DNA from: Candidatus Atribacteria bacterium
GTDB taxonomy: Bacteria; Atribacterota; JS1; SB-45; 34-128
Direction: 5' to 3'
Assembly: GCA_003451675.1 (NCBI GenBank)
Contig: DMCY01000075.1
Coordinates: 1 to 55,659, forward strand
Length of the DNA: 55,659 bases
Position 1 is the first letter of the stretch. Each line of letters begins with the position of its first letter. A model generated the notes under the pieces. The model made no database searches, had not been told where the DNA came from, and saw only the letters and a program-made list of their open reading frames with translations. Below are positions 41,040 to 50,096 of the stretch, piece by piece. The position numbers and the translations under genes are program-made.

Positions 41040-42598
41040 TCAAGTATTGATTATTTCTTCTAACTTTTGATACACTTTTTCAGTTTCATCAATCATGCAA
41101 AAGTTGCGAAAGTCGTCCTGTCTGGGGAGCCAGTTTTCATTTTGGCCACATTTGGCTATCATATAGAAGGGTGAACGCAAGGAAAATAAAAGCTTTCGCC
41201 CAGAAAGTAAAGGGTTCTGAAGTAATAAATTTATCAGAGCCCTTTTTTCTTTCACTTCAGAACTTTCAAATATCTCCAGAGCTCGATTAGCTAAATTAAG
41301 AATTTTGGGAGCGGTTATGTAAAAATTTTCATCTGCTTTGGTATGATCTTCTATTTGAATTAAAATATCCCTTTGCTTTTCTTTGTATTCTTTTACCTTT
41401 TTTAGATAGAGTTCTTCCGATATCAATCCATCAAGTTTATCATCATACATTTTACTGATACGATCTTCTAAAATATCATAATCTTTTTGTAATTTTTTTA
41501 AATTTTCCTGATGGAATAAACTTTTATTTTCGTGAATTCTTTTTAACTCTTTGGTAAGCCATTCTAAAATATTATTAGGTATCTGAATGCTCTTAAGAAC
41601 TTCATATATAGGTTTTAATAATTCTTCCTCTTTAACATAAATTCTTTTTTTATGAACTTTATGATAATTCGAACAGCTATAATAAGTATATTTGCCCTTT
41701 TTGATTTCAGGAGTAATCATACAGCCACACTCAGCACATTTTATAAGGCCGCGAAAAATGGCAGGTTTGGCAGCATATTGAAAAGGTTTTTTATGCCAAT
41801 TTTTCTTTACTTCCTGCGCTTTATTGAAAAGGTATAGAGATATTAGGGGATCATAGTGATGTTGGTAGAGATTCCCTTTTGCTCTCATTTGTCCGTAATA
41901 GAAGGGGTTTTTTAAGATCCAATCAATTTGACTCGTGGAAACAGGTTTATTTGACTTACTATTATTAGTTAAGCCAAGCTTTTTCATTTCTATTCCGATT
42001 ACACTCATGGAATAATTTCCGGTGGCATACATCTCGAATATCTTCCTAATATAGCGGGCTCTTTCGGGGTCAGGAATAATCGTTTTGTTTCCTTCTTCAT
42101 CCGCAGTATTAATGTATCCGATAGGGCTTTTGTAATCCATTCTCCATTTCTTAATTTTTGTTCAATACTCCGTTTAACATTATCACTTAACTGAAGAACA
42201 TAACTTCTTGCAAACATCACGCCCATATCCCAGCGAATTAAATCATTACTGTTTGAGTTTTGGTTTAGGATTAAATTTTCCCGGAAAAAGTGAAGTTCCA
42301 GTTTTCCTGATTTTCGGAAATCTTCTAAAATAACCGATTCTCGAAAGCTTCTCTGCAATCGGTCTACGGTATCAGTAATTAATGTAATTGGCTCCTTTGA
42401 GTGTCTTATAAGAGTAATAACTTTTTCGAATTCTTTCCGGGTATCTAAACAGGAGGATTCAGTAATTTGAAAAGTTTTATATACTGTTAATTGTTTTTTC
42501 TTAGCATATTCAGTCAGTCGCCTTACTTGAGCTGGAATGGAATAGCCTTCTTCTTGTTGCTCTTTAGTTGAAACCCGGGCTAAAATAATGGCTTTCAT
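41040..42598 (-). pseudogene. Large serine recombinase of element C, frameshifted
   Basis: The N-terminal part (42598 to about 42128) has the resolvase domain starting KAIILARVSTKEQ with catalytic Ser10. A -1 shift around 42124-42133 leads into the second frame (SPIGYIN, Recombinase domain, zinc ribbon CAECGCMIT with YYSCSNY, coiled coil). Joined, the protein would be about 519 aa. One base missing from an A run (ACAAAAGCCC) explains it; a sequencing error or programmed slippage is possible. The tail after WLP (RQDDFRNFC..., 29 residues) is encoded by element B's right end. AGGGGGATTAT precedes the start. Confidence 0.85.
41124..41130. other. Attachment-site core between elements B and C
   Basis: GGGGAGC, preceded by GCGAAAGTCGTCCTGTCT (right end of B) and followed by CAGTTTTCAT (left end of C). 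It encodes the WLP of the recombinase at the same place in the frame as in the tRNA-Asn copy. Confidence 0.75.
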
Positions 42599-42626
42599 AT
42601 AATCCCCCTAATAAAAAAACATTTGC

Positions 42627-42815
42627 TTATGAAGTGTTATCTGAAGTCTCAAGCAATTTTTTAATATGATATTGCTGAATCTTGTTTGGTATGGTCTTGC
42701 CGGTAAACCAGCGGTTAACCGTATTATAGGCAACTCCTAATTTTTCGGCTAATTTTCTTTGGGATATTTTGTTTTTCAATCTATAAATTTCTAATTTTTC
42801 TAATAATTCTATCAT
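42627..42815 (-). CDS. XRE-family helix-turn-helix regulator of element C (leaderless)
   Basis: A ~62-aa homologue of the 13145-13333 protein: KISQRKLAEKLGVAYNTVNR, then TIPNKIQQYHIKKLLE. I start at ATG 42815, six bases after a -10 box, rather than the longer frame from 42833 that overlaps the promoter. It is 28 bp from the recombinase start and probably cotranscribed with it. Confidence 0.8.
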   Translation of the reverse strand: MIELLEKLEIYRLKNKISQRKLAEKLGVAYNTVNRWFTGKTIPNKIQQYHIKKLLETSDNTS

Positions 42816-42821
42816 ATACAC

Positions 42822-42849
42822 ATAATACAACATTAAAAGAAAAAGTCAA
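42822..42849 (-). promoter_or_regulatory. Promoter of XRE gene, element C
   Basis: Minus strand: -35 TTGACT (42844-42849), 16-bp spacer, -10 TATTAT (42822-42827), then GTGTAT and ATG. Same -10-to-ATG distance as element A. Confidence 0.75.
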
Positions 42850-42903
42850 CTATTTTATTTATTTAAAAAGGTCATCTTCTTTTTTTAAAAGCTAATGAAA
42901 TTT

Positions 42904-43091
42904 CTGAAGCTTCTGAAGGTTCTGAAGCTTCTGAAGGATAGAGAAAGGTAAGAGGGCAGGGTATGCAAGAGCATAAACCTTTAAAACCTTTATATAGATA
43001 CCAAAGTTGGGTATATATACATCTTTCAGATTCTTCAGAAGAGTTATACACGCCTTTTATATTATCCTTCAGAACCTTCAGAACCTTCAGG
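42904..43091. other. Candidate replication origin of element C
   Basis: Four 9-bp direct repeats of CTGAAGSTT type (42904-42937) face an inverted cluster of three CTTCAGAAC repeats (43066-43091), with a further CTTCAGA pair near 43023-43041. A near-DnaA box TTATACACG (43044-43052) lies between. The inverted cluster encodes the PEGSEGSEG tail of the primase. The layout equals the element A origin although the repeat sequence differs (GAAGCTTAT there). Confidence 0.55.
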
Positions 43092-45101
43092 ATCACGGGT
43101 AATTTTATAATTAGTTTTCAAGGACTCCAGTCTTTCTTCATCGATACGGAAACCCATTCTTCCATTCTTGAACCTTATTTTGCCAAATCCCAATCTTTTA
43201 ATTCGGCTGCTGACTGCACGATCAGAAATCTTTTCATTTTCCGACCGGATCTCATTTAAGCGTTTAGAAATAACTTGAGTTAAGAATTGCCTATTTTGAT
43301 TCTCCCGACATTCATCATCAATAGCCTTAACAATCTCAGCCTCCAGGCTCATTCCTTCTTCATTCTCTTTATTTTTTTGTATTCGTTTTACTATATCGAT
43401 AAACTCATTTTTTCTTTCCGACCCGACCAACAATAGGGATTGATATAACGGAAACATGATTTCGTTAAGCCTTCCCCGGGCAATATATTGGGCTTCAGGC
43501 AATTCCTTAGCCATATAATTTGCCCGAAAAACGGTTAGTCTTTCTCTCAAATCATTAGCCCATTTTATATCAATCTTTCTTTCTATCTGCGGATTGCTGT
43601 TTTTCTGCATAATAAAGAGAATACACCGGCTTTCAATAATATCCGGAATGGCCTCCGTAGTACAGATGACCAGCGGGGTAAAAGTATCATAATATTCGAT
43701 CTGGTCTTCACCATATTTATTCAGGTTAATTCTCGATACTTTTAATCCCCGTTTATAAGTGGTTTTGATCAGGTCTGCCAGTCCTTGATTCCCTCCTTTT
43801 CCCAGGAGTTTGATTTCATCGATGATGAGAGTGGGTTTAAACAGTTCAACCGAACGAAATAAAGTTGCTTCAGTCAGAGAAGTTAATCTTTGGGCTCGAA
43901 AAGCCAGTTCGCTCAAGACTTCTCCTGCTCTCGATTTTCCTGTTTCCTTGACCCCGTAAAAATAAAGGATAGGGGTTGTGTTAAATTTTTCGATTAAATA
44001 AGTATGAAAAATCCACATAGAAAGAATCATGTAATCGGAATCAAGCGGCATCTCCAGATAACTTTTAATAAAAGCGTCAATTTCAGTAGTAAGCCGTGCG
44101 ATGTCCAAATTTAAGGATCTGTTAATAATATTTGGATTCAGTATTTTAATGGGAAGATTCTGCTTGGGAGAGTATCTTTTATCATCTTTAATAAAATATT
44201 CCTCAATGATCCATTGTCCTTTTTTGCAGAATAGATATTTGGTTCTTTCCTGATCCCTTACTAAATGAATAAGGTCAGGAACAATAGATTTTGTCCTGTC
44301 TTTCAGCATTGAATTAACCGTCTTTCCGGTTCCTTTTCTTTCATCATATTTTTCAGGAATAAAATCAGGTGCTTCTTTGATCAATTGTAAAAGATTTTCT
44401 TTAGTATTGCCTTTTTCTATCCAGTCACTTATATCTTCTTTCTCTTCTAAACCGGGCAGTTTCAACCATTTGATTTTGTTGGCGATCCCCCGGAGAGACT
44501 GTCCAATCCTCTGGCAGTGTTGGTATCCCGGTTGGTCATGATCAGGTATGAGAATAACTTCCTTATCTTTTAGATATCTATTATAAGATGGTTTCCATTT
44601 TCCGGCTCCCATAGGACTGGTGGTAGCAGTGAATCCCATTCTTCTCAAGCTTTCGACATCTTTTTCTCCCTCTACAATCATAACCGGCTCAACGGATTGG
44701 ATTACTTCGGGTAAGTGATATGGCACCGAATTAACACCCTTCATATTCCAGATCCAATCATTATTTCCGTCAGGTCTTCTCTGGCTGAATCCTTTCGGTT
44801 TGTAGCGGACCACCTGGTATAATAAATTTCCTTCTTCATCTTTATAATTATAAGTGGCGGCAATATTTCTATGATAGCTGTATTTTAATTTGCGGTATTT
44901 TGGATTATAAAGAAAACCGTTCTTATTACAGGCAAAGCAGTGATATTTTTCTTTTTCTTCGTCGATATATAAATTAGGCCGACGTTCATCCGGATGAAAA
45001 GGACACAGAGCTATCCAGTTTTTACCCTCTTTTTTAGTCGCTTCAACAGATACAATTCTTCTTTCCTGATTATCCCATAAATGAAAAATCCTACTTTTCA
45101 A
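43062..45101 (-). CDS. Element-encoded primase-helicase, second copy
   Basis: A 679-aa close homologue of the 13645-15690 product; long stretches are identical in protein and nearly so in DNA. It has the CHC2 finger (CPFH, later CFAC), TOPRIM (VMIVEGEKDVESL; ILIPDHDQPG) and the ATPase (GVKETGKSRAG; TLIIDEIK). Differences concentrate in the last ~90 residues, which become element-specific, as expected if the C-terminus contacts element-specific origin DNA (inference). Two residues are missing compared with copy A near residue 230. Confidence 0.88.
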   Translation of the reverse strand: MKSRIFHLWDNQERRIVSVEATKKEGKNWIALCPFHPDERRPNLYIDEEKEKYHCFACNKNGFLYNPKYRKLKYSYHRNIAATYNYKDEEGNLLYQVVRYKPKGFSQRRPDGNNDWIWNMKGVNSVPYHLPEVIQSVEPVMIVEGEKDVESLRRMGFTATTSPMGAGKWKPSYNRYLKDKEVILIPDHDQPGYQHCQRIGQSLRGIANKIKWLKLPGLEEKEDISDWIEKGNTKENLLQLIKEAPDFIPEKYDERKGTGKTVNSMLKDRTKSIVPDLIHLVRDQERTKYLFCKKGQWIIEEYFIKDDKRYSPKQNLPIKILNPNIINRSLNLDIARLTTEIDAFIKSYLEMPLDSDYMILSMWIFHTYLIEKFNTTPILYFYGVKETGKSRAGEVLSELAFRAQRLTSLTEATLFRSVELFKPTLIIDEIKLLGKGGNQGLADLIKTTYKRGLKVSRINLNKYGEDQIEYYDTFTPLVICTTEAIPDIIESRCILFIMQKNSNPQIERKIDIKWANDLRERLTVFRANYMAKELPEAQYIARGRLNEIMFPLYQSLLLVGSERKNEFIDIVKRIQKNKENEEGMSLEAEIVKAIDDECRENQNRQFLTQVISKRLNEIRSENEKISDRAVSSRIKRLGFGKIRFKNGRMGFRIDEERLESLKTNYKITRDPEGSEGSEG

Positions 45102-45150
45102 TGATTCTACTTACCCTCCTAATACTTTAATTAATTTTTTAATAGATCTG

Positions 45151-45330
45151 TTATTTATTCCCATCTGATTTTCTGTCATGCTGGATCAAAAAGCTAAATA
45201 AAGCCGTCATGTTGTCGATGATCTCTCTTGCATCTTTTAAGGACAGCGGAGCAGGGAAGTAGGGTTGCCATACTTTGATGGTCCTATCTAGAAAATCTTT
45301 GGAATATTTGAAAGAATATTTTTTCGCCAT
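45151..45330 (-). CDS. Conserved 59-aa backbone protein, second copy
   Basis: Homologue of the 15741-15920 product: the same length, MAKKYSFKYSKDF, then WQPYFPAPLSLKDAREIIDN and MTALFSFLI. AGAGGTGAAAACAT ribosome site identical to the copy in A. The family is not recognised; substitutions are mainly conservative, so it is under selection. Confidence 0.75.
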   Translation of the reverse strand: MAKKYSFKYSKDFLDRTIKVWQPYFPAPLSLKDAREIIDNMTALFSFLIQHDRKSDGNK

Positions 45331-45355
45331 ATGTTTTCACCTCTATATATAATTA

Positions 45356-45367
45356 GTGACATGTCAC
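45356..45367. promoter_or_regulatory. Palindromic operator candidate GTGACATGTCAC, element C
   Basis: Identical to 15946-15957 in sequence and distance from the 59-aa gene. Confidence 0.6.
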
Positions 45368-45429
45368 AGAGGACGAAAAAAAAGTGTCAGAAGCGTTGCA
45401 AATAAAGGATTTTAATTTTGGAAAATAAT

Positions 45430-47241
45430 TTAGAAGGTCTCTGTGACGTCACAGAGGTTTTTAGTATTGAGCGGATCGGGGAGTAGGAAGAACTTGGTTT
45501 TATAGGCCTCATATTTTACATAATCATAAAACGGAGGCTCGTTGATATTAAAGTAAGCCTTCAAAGATTCGGATAACCTTTGAATCTGTTTTCTTATCTT
45601 GGGAGTGGAAAGGGGGTGGGAGTCAACTTTTTTACGATAGGTTGATATCGTCCAGGATAGATCTCCCCGGTATCGGGAGAGATCATACAGTAGCTCCCAT
45701 TGCTTATTCGGTCTCCCGTTCTTCAGGTTTTCAAAACCCATTTTTCGAAAATCGGCTATCCTTTTAAAATGATTGGGTGCCTGTATTTTCACTTTATCAT
45801 AATCTAAAAATTGTATAGTGATATGTTCCCACTTGGTGCCGGATGGAAGTTTTAAGGGAATGAATTTTTTGTGAGAAGGAGTAGGATATTGTTTTAAGAA
45901 AGGTATGCTTATTTCAAAGCTTTCACCATTTTCAAAACATTCGATAAGACTATGGATAAAGGGGTAATATTTTTTCTTGATCAAACAATTTATATTCAAG
46001 CTTTCTTTTTTCGCATGTTCTATCGTATCGGCAATATACGGTTTGTTTTCTGCTATTTTTTTATCAATTTTACGCAGCTCTTTATCCAATTGATTCCTTA
46101 TATTTTTAAATCGGTTCATTTCCAGTTCATCTTCGGTAAACTGATCCAACTGGTAATAAGAACTGATATTTTTCTGATAGGCAAATTTCGATCCTTTTAA
46201 AAGGGATTTCATCATATTCTTTTCCAGGTTCATCTTCCCGAATTTGTCTTCTTTATAGCAAAATATAATGACATCAATTAAGCTATTCAATCCCCCATTC
46301 AATGAATAATTGAATAACTTTATTTGGTCATATTTATTATCAATGGTTTCAATCATCTGAAGATCCTTTTCTGAGAATCTACTGAAAAGCATTCTCAAAC
46401 AATCCTGAAGCCAGATGTCTTTATCGGTAGATTCCAGAAAAAGGTGCTGTGTGATCTCATACAAGACTGATTTCTTTAAATCCAGGAATTTCTCCCTCAT
46501 TTCCTCGATATATCCAATCTCTTTATGGGACAGTCTTTTGGGTAATGATGTTGTTCTTCCTTTATATTTCTTGAATTGATTGATTTCGTTTAAGAAATAT
46601 TTTTTTACGAAGAAATAGGGATCATTATGAGGATTTTTATTTCGATAAAAATTATTAATATATTTAGGTAGGTTAATGGGATAGTTCGGTGCTAATTTGC
46701 AAAAAAGCCATACACTATCAGTAAAATTATACTCAGGCCAGCCCGTTTCTATTAAAGATTTACTATTATCTTCAATAAACAAAGCAAAATTTTTATATAA
46801 GCAAGATAATTCTTTTACTGTAAAATATGGGATAATCCCGTTGTCTTCTTGGTGAATCAGATGTTCCTTAGCATAAAATCTGTTGACATCGTCTAAATAT
46901 TTTTCTTCAAAAAGATCTAATGCGACCAAAGGTGAGAGATATTTTAGAGATTCTTCAAAATTTGGGGAGAAAAATATATTTGAATCGGCTCCAAAAGTAT
47001 CGGTGGCAGATAAAATATAATTTTTATCTAAATATCTTTTTCTTTTGGGGGTGATCAAGGTTCTTTTTAAGATAAAAGAAATCTCTTTGACTAAATTTGC
47101 TTTATCGTTTATTGCATCATTTACTACATTTTCTGGACTGTCAGAATAATATTTTTCGTAAATATTATTAGCTTTTTCTTTGATTATTTCTTCAATTTTT
47201 TTTTCATATTCACTACCTTTTTTATAAATATTATAAGTCAT
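45430..47241 (-). CDS. Unrecognised ~600-aa element backbone protein, second copy
   Basis: Homologue of the 16020-17795 product. The last ~90 codons and a block near residues 30-190 are almost identical in DNA to copy A, while the middle third is strongly diverged but still alignable, a mosaic pattern. The long frame starts at 47241 but this ATG overlaps the conserved -10 box; a better start is ATG at 47207 with AAGGTAGTG upstream, which would need one more A in a run of nine to stay in frame. So the 5' end may contain a homopolymer error. Function unknown; see copy A. Confidence 0.7.
   Translation of the reverse strand: MTYNIYKKGSEYEKKIEEIIKEKANNIYEKYYSDSPENVVNDAINDKANLVKEISFILKRTLITPKRKRYLDKNYILSATDTFGADSNIFFSPNFEESLKYLSPLVALDLFEEKYLDDVNRFYAKEHLIHQEDNGIIPYFTVKELSCLYKNFALFIEDNSKSLIETGWPEYNFTDSVWLFCKLAPNYPINLPKYINNFYRNKNPHNDPYFFVKKYFLNEINQFKKYKGRTTSLPKRLSHKEIGYIEEMREKFLDLKKSVLYEITQHLFLESTDKDIWLQDCLRMLFSRFSEKDLQMIETIDNKYDQIKLFNYSLNGGLNSLIDVIIFCYKEDKFGKMNLEKNMMKSLLKGSKFAYQKNISSYYQLDQFTEDELEMNRFKNIRNQLDKELRKIDKKIAENKPYIADTIEHAKKESLNINCLIKKKYYPFIHSLIECFENGESFEISIPFLKQYPTPSHKKFIPLKLPSGTKWEHITIQFLDYDKVKIQAPNHFKRIADFRKMGFENLKNGRPNKQWELLYDLSRYRGDLSWTISTYRKKVDSHPLSTPKIRKQIQRLSESLKAYFNINEPPFYDYVKYEAYKTKFFLLPDPLNTKNLCDVTETF
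45439..45456. promoter_or_regulatory. 18-bp palindrome, element C
   Basis: CTCTGTGACGTCACAGAG, identical to 16029-16046 and at the same place in the end of the upstream gene. Confidence 0.6.
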
Positions 47242-47257
47242 TAAAATTGAAATTCAA
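47230..47257 (-). promoter_or_regulatory. Promoter of the ~600-aa gene, element C
   Basis: Minus strand: -35 TTGAAT (47252-47257), 16-bp spacer, -10 TATAAT (47230-47235). Conserved with 17831-17858. Confidence 0.65.
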
Positions 47258-47296
47258 AAGATTAAGTTCATTGCTTATTTATTATTTCAATACTAA

Positions 47297-47510
47297 CCTG
47301 CTCCCTGATATCCCCTTGATTTACCAGGACATTTTCCGCGATATTCCACGATTTATCGCAACCCGCTTTTTGCTATTTTCTGTTATTTCTAACAACCTGC
47401 AACCGTTTTTACCGATTTATCGGTAAATACCAAGAATTACATACTGGAAAGTTTGAAATATATTTTAAAAAAAAGAAGGATTTTATAAACATTTTGTCGT
47501 ATTATAAAAT
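47297..47510. other. Gap between backbone and cargo of element C, with palindrome and GATTTAYC repeats
   Basis: No gene from 47242 to 47666. Seen: CCTGCTCCCTGATATCCCC (counterpart of 17898); three GATTTAYC words near 47318, 47350 and 47413; a perfect palindrome TTTACCGAT-TT-ATCGGTAAA (47408-47427); then the conserved backbone end GGAAAGTTTGAAATATATTT. The palindrome could be an operator for the restriction operon or an origin element. Confidence 0.45.
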
Positions 47511-47666
47511 GGTATTAAAAATACAATATATCACAAATTGTGACCTACTCTTTCATATTTTCAAAGTAAACCGGCATTATACAATTAATAATTTTTTATT
47601 TCCGATTTTAAAAACCAATTATTAAATAATTATCGATAGAAAAGTAAATTTAGAAGGAAGGATAAT

Positions 47667-50096
47667 ATGAAACTTACTGAAGTGGAAAAAAAGAAAATTA
47701 TCGAACTAATTGAGCAGGGGAAAACACTGCCTGCTTTTTATAAGGCAAAGCTATTTGCAAGTGATAATGTGGAGTACATAGAGGCAACGAAGGATTACAA
47801 GCTTGCCTACAAAGGAAAAGCACGAAAAGAGGATATTATTGCCCGTACACCCGTTGCACCTTTTCAAAAAATACGTTCATTTAATAATGATAATTTCTTT
47901 GATGATGGCTGGAGTAATATGCTTGTATTTGGCGATAATCTAATGGCCTTAAAAACTATATACGAAGACCAGCGGGGAGAAAACAGTTTAAAAACTAAAA
48001 ACAAAATAAAACTTATCTATATAGATCCACCATTCGCTACTAAGCAGGATTTTATGAAAGACAGGGAAAAAGCTTATAGGGATAAAATTATAGGAGCTCA
48101 GTTTATTGAGTTTTTAAGAAAAAGATTAATTTTATTGAGAGAAATACTTGCAGATGATGGTTCTATATATATTCATCTTGATTGGAAAAAAGGGCATTAT
48201 ATAAAAGCAATTATGGATGAGATATTTGGAGAATATAATTTTATGAATGAGATAATATTTCAGGCAACCCCTGGACATCATCTCTCTAACGGATTAGACA
48301 ATATGGTTTCGAATATCTATTTATATAAAAAAAGAGAAACCCCTATTTTTAACCAACTATATCAAGGGCTAACAAGAAAAGAATTAGAAAATAAATTCCC
48401 GTATATTGAGTCAGAAACGGGCAGAAGGTTTACACATGAAAAATTAGAACAAACATCTAATTCATATAGTGCAGGAGAAATAAGATATATTCAAGGCAAA
48501 GAAGTGGTTTCAAAAATTGGATGGAGATGGGCACAAGAAACATTTGATAAAAGATTAAAAGAAAATCCTTATTGTATATTTTGGACGGGAAGCGGAAAGC
48601 CAAGGTATAAGAGATATGCGGATGAGTACAAAGGTAGGAAAATTGGTAATTTATGGAATGACTTAGAGCTTATAGGTTCAAATTCAAAAGAAGCTATAGG
48701 ATATCCTACACAAAAACCAGAATCTTTACTTGCAAGAATAATAGAAATGTCTTCCAATGAGCGAGACATTGTTCTTGATGCTTTTGCAGGATCAGGAACC
48801 ACACTTTCGGTTGCAGAAAAACTTGGTAGGCGTTGGATAGGCATTGATTGTGGAAAGTTGGCAATTTATACAATACAAAAAAGAATGCTTAACCTTACTA
48901 CACAAATAGGCTCCGTCCAAAAAGATAACCGAAGGGATTATGAAAGAGTGAGCGATTTTGCAGAACATTCCAAAAATTCAAAAGGGCTTTTCTTTGTAAG
49001 TGAAAAGGCAAAAAAAGGTGATTTGTTAATTACCAATAATTTTCTTAAAAATTTAGCTAAATTAATATCTGAAAAACTATCAGGCAATAAAATAAAAAAT
49101 ATTTCCTTAATTTGTCCCGAAGATAAATTCAAGGTACAAGAACTTGAAGTTTTAGAAAATAAAGATGGTAATACCGAACAAAAAATTATACAGGTAGATA
49201 AAGTTCGATTTTTAATTTCTTTTATAGAACCAAAAGAAAAGACAGAAAAAGTAGAACCACTTAAAGCTAAAGAATTTACCCTTTATTATGCTGGAATATA
49301 TGATAATAAGAAAATCCTTGAATTAACTTGGAAAGAATATAAACCCTTTGTTGCCCAACTTTTTAATGTAAGGCTTCAGCCCCATAAGATTTGTGCGTTT
49401 GAAGCAGATGGATATATAAGCGTTTATTCCGCTTTTATATGGGATTATCCCAACTACAAAAATCTTGTACTGGATAGAGAATATGTAAAGACATTGCATA
49501 ACATATTGGGGGGCAAAGCAGGAGATAGATTTTATGTGATTGCTCCAATTGTTGCCATGGATTTTATGGAAGATGAGATAAAAATCGGTAACACAACTTA
49601 TGTTTTTCTTAAAGTTCCTCTTTCTTTACTTATGGCATTATTAGAAAAAGGAGAGCCTGGGAGCTTAAAGCAGCCTACAAACGAAAATGATATAAATGAA
49701 GTGATTGATGCGGTGGGATTTGATTTTATTTCCCAGCCTTTAATCAATGCAGAGTATAAAAGAAAATGCCCAAAAGAAAGGACAATATTTAATCAAAACA
49801 AAAAAGATTTTGTAATTGAAGTAAATGAATTTAAGTCAAACACACTCATTTATGATCCTGAAGATTTTAAGAATTTTGAAACATTTTCAATGGTACTGAT
49901 TGATACAAACTATAACGATGACTATTTTAACTTTGATAAAGTATTTTGGTCAAATGATATTCTAAATAAAGAGAAGACAAAGGCAGAGATAAGAATTTCA
50001 GAAAATGATTTTAAAGGGAACAAGATGATGATAATCTATATGGATAAATATGGCAATGAACTTAAAATAGTTAAAAGTAAAGGAGATTTTAAATGA
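47667..50096 (+). CDS. mod: Type III restriction-modification methyltransferase subunit (Mod)
   Basis: An 809-aa beta-class N6-adenine DNA methyltransferase. Motif IV (YIDPPFATKQDF, near residue 118) precedes motif I (DAFAGSGTT, near residue 370), as in Mod proteins; the target-recognition region lies between them (about 190-330) and a long C-terminal part (430-809) follows. GAAGGAAGGATAAT precedes the ATG. The stop overlaps the res start (ATGA), giving strict coupling. It methylates one strand of an asymmetric site and directs Res. It is larger than many Mod proteins because of the C-terminal extension. Confidence 0.9.
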   Translation: MKLTEVEKKKIIELIEQGKTLPAFYKAKLFASDNVEYIEATKDYKLAYKGKARKEDIIARTPVAPFQKIRSFNNDNFFDDGWSNMLVFGDNLMALKTIYEDQRGENSLKTKNKIKLIYIDPPFATKQDFMKDREKAYRDKIIGAQFIEFLRKRLILLREILADDGSIYIHLDWKKGHYIKAIMDEIFGEYNFMNEIIFQATPGHHLSNGLDNMVSNIYLYKKRETPIFNQLYQGLTRKELENKFPYIESETGRRFTHEKLEQTSNSYSAGEIRYIQGKEVVSKIGWRWAQETFDKRLKENPYCIFWTGSGKPRYKRYADEYKGRKIGNLWNDLELIGSNSKEAIGYPTQKPESLLARIIEMSSNERDIVLDAFAGSGTTLSVAEKLGRRWIGIDCGKLAIYTIQKRMLNLTTQIGSVQKDNRRDYERVSDFAEHSKNSKGLFFVSEKAKKGDLLITNNFLKNLAKLISEKLSGNKIKNISLICPEDKFKVQELEVLENKDGNTEQKIIQVDKVRFLISFIEPKEKTEKVEPLKAKEFTLYYAGIYDNKKILELTWKEYKPFVAQLFNVRLQPHKICAFEADGYISVYSAFIWDYPNYKNLVLDREYVKTLHNILGGKAGDRFYVIAPIVAMDFMEDEIKIGNTTYVFLKVPLSLLMALLEKGEPGSLKQPTNENDINEVIDAVGFDFISQPLINAEYKRKCPKERTIFNQNKKDFVIEVNEFKSNTLIYDPEDFKNFETFSMVLIDTNYNDDYFNFDKVFWSNDILNKEKTKAEIRISENDFKGNKMMIIYMDKYGNELKIVKSKGDFK

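Larger units (their letters stand above)
34878..41123. mobile_element. Integrative element B (about 6.2 kb, backbone lost)
   Basis: It is bounded by the cores at 34871 and 41124. Only a recombinase 3' remnant remains of the backbone; the rest is cargo (metallophosphoesterase, secreted protein, DUF4062 protein, small membrane protein, trypsin-like protease). With no recombinase of its own it could move only with help from a neighbouring element, or together with one between outer cores. Confidence 0.65.

Noticed and set aside
42872..43096. Minus-strand frame encoding PSEASEPSEASE
   Set aside because: Its repeats are the 9-bp iterons read in translation; the same clusters occur at the element A origin, where this frame is absent.
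47205..47241. ATG 47241 as the true start of the 603-aa protein
   Set aside because: The codons after it contain the conserved -10 TATAAT and the same stretch is not coding in element A, so the real start is probably at or after 47207; the exact base is unresolved.
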